Below the pieces are notes generated by a model. That model ran no database searches. It worked only from the letters and a program-made list of their open reading frames with translations, and had not been told where the DNA came from. Positions 13,065 to 18,737 of a DNA stretch of 18,737 bases are shown one piece after another; position 1 is the stretch's first letter; every line of letters starts with the position of its first letter. Origin of the DNA: an uncultured Lachnospiraceae bacterium (GTDB lineage Bacteria; Bacillota; Clostridia; Lachnospirales; Lachnospiraceae); contig CAJUED010000066.1 of the NCBI GenBank assembly GCA_910585075.1, forward strand, positions 1 to 18,737. The letters run 5' to 3'. The position numbers and the translations under genes are program-made.

Positions 13065-14522
13065 TCAACCCTCTGCATATCTCCTTGCCCGCTGAAGAAT
13101 CCGGTCCACTGCTGCCTCGGCATGTATGGGCAGATTTTCACTTTGTCCCGGTGCTCCGCCTTCCGCATCTTCCGTTCCCGTATAAAAGGCCTCCAGAGCG
13201 TATTTTGCAAGCAGTCCTGAAACACGTCCTCTCTCTATAGAATCCTCAGCCCCCAGGACGATGACCACCAGATTATGCTCCATGGCTCCATCATCTGCTG
13301 CCAAGGACGTAACCAGACAGGCTCCGGCTTTGTTGGTGGTTCCGGTCTTTAAACCGGTGACTTCGGGCATATTGCGCAAAAGCGGATTGGTATTTTGCAC
13401 TTCAATCTCACGGAATGAAAGGGTGGCTTTCTCCTGAGAAGTGATATCCGTAATCTGGGGATAGACCTTTAAAATGTAAGATACCAGCTGAAACATATCC
13501 TCTGCGCTCATACTGTTCTGCCGCTTTGCCGGAATGACATCTTCCGTGTAGGAGGGCAGGCCATTGCTGTTGAAGAAAACCGTCTGGGAAAGTCCCATAT
13601 CCCGGGCTTTCTGATTCATCATTTCAACAAAAGCCTCCTCCGAACCGGCAACCGCCTCCGCCAGGCATAATGCGCATTCATTGCTGGAGGGCAGAAGAGC
13701 TCCCAGCAAAAGTTCCCGGACAGTAAGTTCTTCCCCTGCTTCCATGGGAATCACTCCATCCCCTGAGACGGACAGCGCCTGAACTTCCTCAGAGACGGTA
13801 ACCATTTCCTCAAAGGTAAGCCGCCCTGCGGAAATAGCGTCCATGGTCAGAAGGTATGTCATGAGCTTGGTTGTGCTGGCAATAGGATAAGGCAAATCGG
13901 ACTGATACCGGTAGTAAAGCTCTCCGGTAGTGGCATCTCCCACCAGCACACTGTTGACTCCATAAAAGTAACCGGCCTGTTCCAGAGCGGAAGGCGAAAT
14001 ACGAAAAGGCTCCTGTGTGTGAATCCTCAGGGTTCCCTCGGCAGGGACGCTGATATTCACATCCAGAATCATGGCCATATCCGCCGCCATCATGAAACAA
14101 TCATAATCGCCGGAGGGTAATTTCATAAGCAGCGTATAGTAAAATACGGTCTGTCCCTTCACCTTAAGCTCATTTCTTCTCAGGGAAATATCCGGGTTCT
14201 CACTGTCTTCCCAGGGAAGATTTTCCACTCCCACAGGCACATAGGCATTTCCCGGTTCCAGGGAAATGGTATTGCCCGAAATCTCCAAAGAGAAGGCTTT
14301 GTCCGTGTCCTTAAGAAGCATGGCCATATCCCGCAAAGAGACATAGGTGTTGTAATCGTAACCGTAATCCAGGGTTTTTATATCACATGAGGCCCCGGTA
14401 TCCGTCTGTCCCTGGCAGATTCCGGGGATTTCAAAGCTTGCCTGCGCCTTCACAGGCCAAATACAGCACAACAAAATCACATTCAATAGAAAGAAGCTTA
14501 TTTTCTGCCGGATTGTCTTCAT
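13065..14522 (-). CDS. D-alanyl-D-alanine carboxypeptidase (peptidase S11)
   Basis: The 485-residue protein has a Sec signal peptide (about 1-28, ending KAQA), so it works outside the membrane on peptidoglycan stem peptides. Residues about 30-170 look like a copper-amine-oxidase-N/stalk-type domain (YVSLRDMAMLL, NTISLE) rarely present in textbook DacA. The catalytic penicillin-binding domain (about 185-430) has SxxK at Ser216-Lys219 (IASTTKL), SxN at 279-281 (SSN) and KTG at 392-394. The usual C-terminal beta domain and amphipathic membrane anchor of PBP5 are absent; the tail is acidic and then basic. AAGGAAGG precedes ATG 14522. It follows the anchored protein gene by 59 bases, probably in one operon. 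The substrate assignment is firm at family level only. Confidence 0.9.
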   Translation of the reverse strand: MKTIRQKISFFLLNVILLCCIWPVKAQASFEIPGICQGQTDTGASCDIKTLDYGYDYNTYVSLRDMAMLLKDTDKAFSLEISGNTISLEPGNAYVPVGVENLPWEDSENPDISLRRNELKVKGQTVFYYTLLMKLPSGDYDCFMMAADMAMILDVNISVPAEGTLRIHTQEPFRISPSALEQAGYFYGVNSVLVGDATTGELYYRYQSDLPYPIASTTKLMTYLLTMDAISAGRLTFEEMVTVSEEVQALSVSGDGVIPMEAGEELTVRELLLGALLPSSNECALCLAEAVAGSEEAFVEMMNQKARDMGLSQTVFFNSNGLPSYTEDVIPAKRQNSMSAEDMFQLVSYILKVYPQITDITSQEKATLSFREIEVQNTNPLLRNMPEVTGLKTGTTNKAGACLVTSLAADDGAMEHNLVVIVLGAEDSIERGRVSGLLAKYALEAFYTGTEDAEGGAPGQSENLPIHAEAAVDRILQRARRYAEG

Positions 14523-14548
14523 AGATCCTTCCTTTCCATTTATTTGCC

Positions 14549-14575
14549 GGGAAATAAGGCAATATGCCTTTTCCC
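14549..14575 (-). other. Intercistronic hairpin
   Basis: GGGAA-(AT)-AAGGCA pairs with TGCCTT-TTCCC around a 3-base loop, with a 2-base bulge. It fills the gap between the anchored-protein stop and the carboxypeptidase ribosome site. No U-run follows in the minus direction, so mRNA stabilisation is more likely than termination. Confidence 0.35.
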
Positions 14576-14581
14576 AAAAAA

Positions 14582-15316
14582 TTATTGATTTGAGGGTTCC
14601 TTCAAAGTGTAGAGCAGGGAATCATAATCTGAAAGGGAACCGGAAGATACGGAGCCGGTTTCCTCGGACAAAATCAGCCGGGAATCCTTTCGAATATAAT
14701 ACTCCACCTTGGTACTGACAAACCCGCCGTCCTCAAACTGCCGGGTCAGAATGCCATCCGCTGTCTCATAACTGCCCATACCGTCATACTGTGCCTGCAG
14801 CTCCTCCAGGGAAGGAAGCAGCTCAGGTCCAAAGGCCATCAGATAAGAAACTGTGGACATCCCAAAGGTTTCCTGCACCAGCTCCTCCATGGCCTCCCCA
14901 TCCGTGCTGCCCGTATAACCGGCCATGCGCAGTCTCTCAGCCAGCAGCTCCTGAAAAGCCAGGGCAAACGCCTCATAGGCAGCCTGATTACAGGCATCAT
15001 AGCTTTCCGGCAGGACACGGCACTGAAAAGTCCCCTTCGAATGGGCGGTCTCCTCCAGGGTCAGCTCAACCTGAACACTCAGCCCCTGCATGCATGACTC
15101 CATATCCTCCAGGGAAACAGAAACAGCTTCTATATCCTGAAGCCAGCTGAAGGCTGTGACGGCTGCCGGCTCTGTCATATCCAAATTTGCAGTCCACTGT
15201 CCCGAAATCTCCCTGTCCTTTGACACAAAAAAGTGCAGATAGGCCAAAAGAGCGGTGGCGGCGCTTAAGGTCAGAATCAACAGTACAATTACCGCATTTT
15301 TTATGGCTTTTCTCAT
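14582..15316 (-). CDS. Membrane-anchored protein of unknown function
   Basis: The 244-residue product starts with a short basic segment and one hydrophobic helix (about 8-31) without a lipobox or clear cleavage site, giving an N-in membrane anchor. The outer part has a strand-rich segment with ISGQWTANLDMTEPAA (38-53) and a central helical region rich in acidic and alanine residues. A C-terminal strand segment includes YYIRKDSRLIL. I recognise no family and no catalytic motif. GGGGGAT precedes ATG 15316. Its close association with the D,D-carboxypeptidase suggests an envelope-related role, by position only. Repeated TATAC/GCATAC words lie just upstream. Confidence 0.75.
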   Translation of the reverse strand: MRKAIKNAVIVLLILTLSAATALLAYLHFFVSKDREISGQWTANLDMTEPAAVTAFSWLQDIEAVSVSLEDMESCMQGLSVQVELTLEETAHSKGTFQCRVLPESYDACNQAAYEAFALAFQELLAERLRMAGYTGSTDGEAMEELVQETFGMSTVSYLMAFGPELLPSLEELQAQYDGMGSYETADGILTRQFEDGGFVSTKVEYYIRKDSRLILSEETGSVSSGSLSDYDSLLYTLKEPSNQ

Positions 15317-15350
15317 AGATATCCCCCATGTCTCGCTACCCGCAAGTGTA

Positions 15351-15407
15351 ATGCATACTACATATGCAATGTATACGCTGTATGCAATGGCGTCAGCACA
15401 AATTTGT
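15351..15407. promoter_or_regulatory. Repeated TATGCAATG/GCATAC words upstream of the anchored protein
   Basis: TATGCAATG occurs at 15363-15371 and again 18 bases later at 15381-15389. GCATAC (15353-15358) is mirrored by GTATGC (15380-15385), with a GTATAC palindrome in between and an ACAAATTTGT palindrome at 15398-15407. The regular spacing suggests an operator array. No convincing -35/-10 pair overlaps it. The rest of 15317-15446 shows nothing else. Confidence 0.35.
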
Positions 15408-15446
15408 ATAATTGCAAACTCTTTGCTTCTCAGGCATACACTTCCT

Positions 15447-15647
15447 TCATAAATACAATATATCTTTTCTCGCTATTTTAGTCAATAACCCTGCGGCAAG
15501 GGCAAATGGTGCGGTGCAGGCCTCAGCCCCTGTCAGTCTGCTCAAATTTGATAGTGTCCTTTCCTTAAAATACACTTCTACAAGTTTTTCCACTTTGATA
15601 CCGTGATACCTTGTCTCATTAAATGCAATCTGTAACTCTGAAGCAGA
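15447..15647 (-). pseudogene. Headless 66-codon gene fragment
   Basis: From an in-frame stop at 15648-15650 to a stop at 15447-15449 the minus strand is open for 66 codons with no Met. The product includes ETRYHGIKVEKLVEVYFKER and AEACTAPFALAAGLLTKI. The composition (balanced charged and hydrophobic residues, amphipathic spacing) looks coding rather than random. I do not recognise the family. It lies 21 bases beyond the RCC1 gene stop at the boundary between AT-rich and GC-richer DNA. This fits the tail of an older gene whose front was lost when the RCC1 segment arrived. Confidence 0.45.
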
Positions 15648-15668
15648 CTATTTTCAACACAAAGTACT

Positions 15669-17258
15669 CTATCTCCCCCGCATATTCCCTATCATACTTT
15701 CTTCAACATAATAAACTATTCCATCAAAATATCCAACTTCATAGACATTATCGTCTTGATAAAAAACCGTTATGTATCTATTATTGTCCGAATGGATCTC
15801 ATCAAAACAAGATTTGTTGAGAACGGCTTCAACTTCTTCCCTCGTCATTCCAATATTGATCTTTCCGTTTCTGGTTCCATACGCACTATAATGAATAGCA
15901 GCCAGTTCATGCTTATCATCAAAGCAAAATGTAAAATACTGGTCTTCTGTTACAATTTCATATACCTTTTCTTCATCTGAAATTCCATCCACTATTTTAT
16001 AATCAATATCCAGTCCATCCAAAAATCCCATTACTTCTTCCGGTGACGACCCAAATTCAACTCCTTTAAATTGAAGTTGTGGTTCCCTGGCCTTTTCACA
16101 AAATTCAATCCTTTGAAACAGATCGGAATAACCCACTGTGACCGGCTCCTCGTATACACCGCCATTCATCTGTCCGGGTGTCCGTAGAATATCTCCATAA
16201 AGCATATACGTATGGCTTTTACTCCCTTCCCCTTCTACTTCGTAACCACAGGCCAATAAACTCCCATCGTTTTTTTCTACAAACGTTACGTATGGATAAG
16301 CACATGTATAAGGACTTATGCTATAACTTAACCGTTCCTCCAAAGTATCAAATCTTGCTTCATCCATCCAAACCATTTTTACATCTTCCAACACCATGAC
16401 AGGTTCTTCAATAAAATCTTTATCCTGGCTGTCATATCCACAACTGCCAAATGTATTATTCCCCCATGTCCACAATGTCCCATCTTCTTTAATTGCTGCA
16501 ATACAAAAATCACCACAGGTTACATATGTTGCATCGTCAAGCATTTTTTCCGGCTTTGCGTAGCTTACGCCTTTTGTATTTTCTATATTTTTAGCAGAAG
16601 TAGTTATTATCTCTCCCCACCACCAGACAGAACCATCATTTTTAAGTGCAATTATCCCTCTCCTGCTGGCTCGGGCATATGTAACATCCTGCATCAGACA
16701 AACTGGTTCCGTTGTAACAGTTATAGCCGGATTCTCCATATAATCTTCCGATACGTCTATACCCATTACTCCATTTAAGTTTGCGCCAATGCCATATAAT
16801 TCTCCCTTTTCCGTCAGAAAGATAACAAAATAACCGCCAAAATCCACATGGATAACATTTTCCGCTATCTTTTGAGGAGTCATTTCAATTCTGTATTCAC
16901 CATCAGCATCTCTGCCATATTGTTGACCATTACCAAGTTGTCCATATTCATTATCCCCATAGCCCCATAGGACGTTGTCCGAATCAATATAATAGTGATT
17001 TGGATATTGACACTCATTTCTAATGAAATAATTCCCTATATTAAATTTTTCACTGCCAAGATGAAGATTATCTATACTTTCCACCAGATAAACAGCGGGC
17101 TCGTTCCTGTCATCATCTACTTCCGCAGCATTAGTTTTTACATTTTCTTCTTCAGCTTTTTGTTTATTTGCCTGATTACCGCAGGCAGACAGCAATAACA
17201 TATTTGCCAAAACACTGATTAATATGATAATAAATCTGATAACCTTTTTATTTTTCAT
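15669..17258 (-). CDS. RCC1-repeat lipoprotein with two C-terminal BLIP/SmpA-like modules
   Basis: The 529-residue protein has a lipobox LLSAC with lipidated Cys26, so it is anchored on the outer face of the membrane. After an acidic linker (30-55), RCC1-type propeller repeats begin at about 97 (LWGYGDNEYGQLGNG), 154 (LYGIGANLNGVMG), 211 (VWWWGE), 262 (LWTWGNNTFGSCG) and 334 (LLACGYE), fewer than the seven of a closed RCC1 propeller. Residues about 396-525 contain two similar starts, FGSSPEEVMGFL and IGMTREEVEAVL, typical of BLIP/SmpA-like small folds. Bacterial RCC1 repeats are usually binding scaffolds; no ligand can be named. AGGGGAG precedes ATG 17258 and a near-perfect promoter lies at 17354-17382, so it is transcribed independently of the permease gene. 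AT-rich codon use suggests recent acquisition. Confidence 0.85.
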   Translation of the reverse strand: MKNKKVIRFIIILISVLANMLLLSACGNQANKQKAEEENVKTNAAEVDDDRNEPAVYLVESIDNLHLGSEKFNIGNYFIRNECQYPNHYYIDSDNVLWGYGDNEYGQLGNGQQYGRDADGEYRIEMTPQKIAENVIHVDFGGYFVIFLTEKGELYGIGANLNGVMGIDVSEDYMENPAITVTTEPVCLMQDVTYARASRRGIIALKNDGSVWWWGEIITTSAKNIENTKGVSYAKPEKMLDDATYVTCGDFCIAAIKEDGTLWTWGNNTFGSCGYDSQDKDFIEEPVMVLEDVKMVWMDEARFDTLEERLSYSISPYTCAYPYVTFVEKNDGSLLACGYEVEGEGSKSHTYMLYGDILRTPGQMNGGVYEEPVTVGYSDLFQRIEFCEKAREPQLQFKGVEFGSSPEEVMGFLDGLDIDYKIVDGISDEEKVYEIVTEDQYFTFCFDDKHELAAIHYSAYGTRNGKINIGMTREEVEAVLNKSCFDEIHSDNNRYITVFYQDDNVYEVGYFDGIVYYVEESMIGNMRGR

Positions 17259-17353
17259 GATTTTTTTCTCCCCTATCCGGTATTGATATTCCGGTATTTT
17301 TCCGAAGGAAACCGCCCCTGATATTTTATTGCATATAAATATTCATACATCCC

Positions 17354-17382
17354 ATTATAATCCTGACGTTCCGCATTGTCTA
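17354..17382 (-). promoter_or_regulatory. Promoter of the RCC1 lipoprotein
   Basis: Minus-strand TAGACA (17377-17382) and TATAAT (17354-17359) are separated by 17 bases. The -10 box is perfect and the -35 box has one mismatch. The leader to ATG 17258 is about 90 bases. The remainder of 17259-17436 shows no further feature I can support. Confidence 0.7.
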
Positions 17383-17436
17383 TGTCTCACTCAGAGCATA
17401 AAAGGTTCCTTCCATATTCCAACACTTCAATCCGCT

Positions 17437-18621
17437 TCAGTGCAGTCCGCATTTCTTCCGGTTCTGCCTATATATCCTTGATGCGGAACGCAAGCACAGT
17501 GATACGGCTATCCCGACCATAAAAGCTGATAAAACTATTACAACTGCCGGACACCATATCATGGCATCAAACGTCTTTCCCGCAAACCTGTATATTTCAT
17601 TATGGGTATAAAAATCCTTGCTGCCTGAAAGTCTGAGCGGCATAAAATTGGCAAATACATGATTGACTTCAAAACTGATCATCTTCTCCATGATAAAAAG
17701 CAATATCCAATAAAAGCTGACTACCACGATTCCTGCCATGATCCTCTCCATCAAAACTGAAATCAGAATTGTCATGGAAACCACAAAAATAAGCGCTATA
17801 TAACCACGGATGCAGTTCCACATAAACTGCTCCGCATATGTGATATGGAATACAGAGAAAAAGGTATCTTCACTGCTCTGTATATACTCACCGCCTCCCG
17901 AAAAACCAAAGGGAATCATTTTTATAAAAAAATAGGAAATAACCGCCACAAAATATAATATGCTTCCCACTCCGAAAGCCGTGGTTATCCTCGCTAAATC
18001 AAGCCTCTTTTTCCCATTTTTTGTAGATTGGCCAAGTTCCTTCATCTTAGTCTGTGCATCGTCAGCAAAGAGCGGCATAATAATAATGGATATCATGATT
18101 AAACAAAGAGGTATAAAGCTGCCCATGTCATGGTTTAAGTTCTTCCATCCTTCCGAGAAACCTGCTTTCAATCCGGTAAGTTCCCCTGCTTTCTCCATAA
18201 ACCTGTCTTTTTCACTTTCCGTATAATTAAAATTGCTGCTTTCATCCAGCCTCCGTTTTATCGTCCTTAAGCGGTTCTCAAAAAATGAGTTGATTTCCTC
18301 ATCCGATAAGTCTCCCGCTTTCTTATCCGGATAATTCAGGGCCACCAGCTTTTCTATATTTGTTTCATTCACAAAGACTGCTTCACCGGAACGCTTAAGC
18401 ATCACGATTGCTTCCTCCATGCTCCTGCTCTCCTCATTTTCTTTTCCATGCTTTAAATTTTCCCATCCACTTGCCACAAACCCGTCCCTGTTCCACAATT
18501 CATAGCTCTTTACTGACTGATAGCTGCTACTTGCTGACAATATAAGGACAGCAGCACAAAAGACAATAAGCAGTTCTGTTTTCAATATTCTTTTGCTTTC
18601 TACCTTCACAATAGATTTCAC
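17437..18621 (-). CDS. ABC-2-type permease-like membrane protein
   Basis: I start at GTG 18621, which follows GGAG by 7 bases, giving 394 residues beginning KSIVKVESKRILKTELL. The GTG at 18669 lacks a ribosome site and would add an unlikely segment. One helix (about 15-33) is followed by a large outside loop (about 35-170, charged) and then at least five helices. These include PLCLIMISIIIMPLFADD and the final WCPAVVIVLSAFMVGIAVSL. A short helix, big extracytoplasmic loop and C-terminal helix bundle are typical of ABC-2 transporter subunits. ADDAQTKMKELGQSTKNGKKR resembles the cytoplasmic coupling segment of that family. No ATP-binding subunit is present in the window; it would lie beyond the right edge. 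The substrate is unknown. No terminator was seen before the RCC1 promoter. Confidence 0.75.
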   Translation of the reverse strand: MKSIVKVESKRILKTELLIVFCAAVLILSASSSYQSVKSYELWNRDGFVASGWENLKHGKENEESRSMEEAIVMLKRSGEAVFVNETNIEKLVALNYPDKKAGDLSDEEINSFFENRLRTIKRRLDESSNFNYTESEKDRFMEKAGELTGLKAGFSEGWKNLNHDMGSFIPLCLIMISIIIMPLFADDAQTKMKELGQSTKNGKKRLDLARITTAFGVGSILYFVAVISYFFIKMIPFGFSGGGEYIQSSEDTFFSVFHITYAEQFMWNCIRGYIALIFVVSMTILISVLMERIMAGIVVVSFYWILLFIMEKMISFEVNHVFANFMPLRLSGSKDFYTHNEIYRFAGKTFDAMIWCPAVVIVLSAFMVGIAVSLCLRSASRIYRQNRKKCGLH

Positions 18622-18737
18622 GGTATCACTCCATGCCGCCAATAGCCTGCAAATTTGGGCCACAGGCACAAATTTGTCTGTGAAAATTATGGGTGAATTT
18701 AGATTATCTCTTTAGAAGTTCTTATATGTCGGTATAG

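Noticed and set aside
12917..13225. A 102-residue minus-strand frame overlapping the end of the carboxypeptidase and the start of the fusion gene
   Set aside because: It overlaps two well-supported genes in another frame, has no family resemblance and starts inside the carboxypeptidase coding sequence.
18622..18737. Tail of an ABC ATPase ending at the TGA next to the permease ribosome site
   Set aside because: The frame ending in that TGA is only about 25 codons long after an upstream stop and shows no ATPase C-terminal motif.

Overview
The window reads as low-to-mid GC Gram-positive DNA, most likely a gut Lachnospiraceae member (Blautia/Enterocloster/Clostridium-like). This rests on strong AGGAGG-type ribosome binding sites, consensus sigma-A promoters, lipobox lipoproteins with Firmicute-style short N-regions, and characteristic families (ferredoxin-tailed aldo/keto reductase, YqhD-like iron alcohol dehydrogenase, DUF6440-like small protein). 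I cannot name the species. Essentially every supportable gene lies on the minus strand, so transcription runs from high to low coordinates. No rRNA, tRNA or CRISPR array was seen.

Right part (18737 to about 15450, AT-rich): an ABC-2-like multi-pass membrane protein, then an RCC1-repeat lipoprotein with its own near-consensus promoter, then a 66-codon open stretch with no start that looks like the tail of a lost gene.

Middle part (15316 to 10915, more GC-rich): a possible operon of a membrane-anchored protein of unknown function, a D-alanyl-D-alanine carboxypeptidase with an unusual N-terminal domain, a fusion of a sugar-phosphate-isomerase-like TIM barrel to a TolB-like beta-propeller, and a carboxymuconolactone-decarboxylase-family protein whose start is ambiguous around an A6 run.

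Broken reductase cluster (10642 to 9021): an iron alcohol dehydrogenase lacking its C-terminus, the headless 4Fe-4S tail of one aldo/keto reductase, a 150-bp tract packed with perfect hairpins, and the N-terminal third of another aldo/keto reductase. The last ends in a GGGACAAGT inverted repeat that begins about 750 bp of non-genic, probably decayed mobile DNA (8281-9034).

Accessory block (8275 to 5704, AT-rich): an XRE regulator/small membrane protein pair overlapping by ATGA, a DUF6440-like protein, a truncated conjugative-element sigma-factor-like gene, and a lipoprotein preceded by a diverged copy of the asnB promoter plus first 37 codons.

Left part (5703 to 289): asparagine synthetase (asnB), an OmpR-type response regulator, a sensor histidine kinase overlapping it, a lipoprotein, and possibly a 42-codon CxxC microprotein before a terminator. 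The tight spacing suggests these are co-transcribed, so the two-component system and its lipoprotein may share the asnB promoter.

I did not find a convincing wholly new system. The most distinctive items are the duplicated asnB head carrying its promoter, the isomerase-propeller fusion, the hairpin-packed repeat tract between two half reductases, and the RCC1 lipoprotein next to an ABC-type permease.
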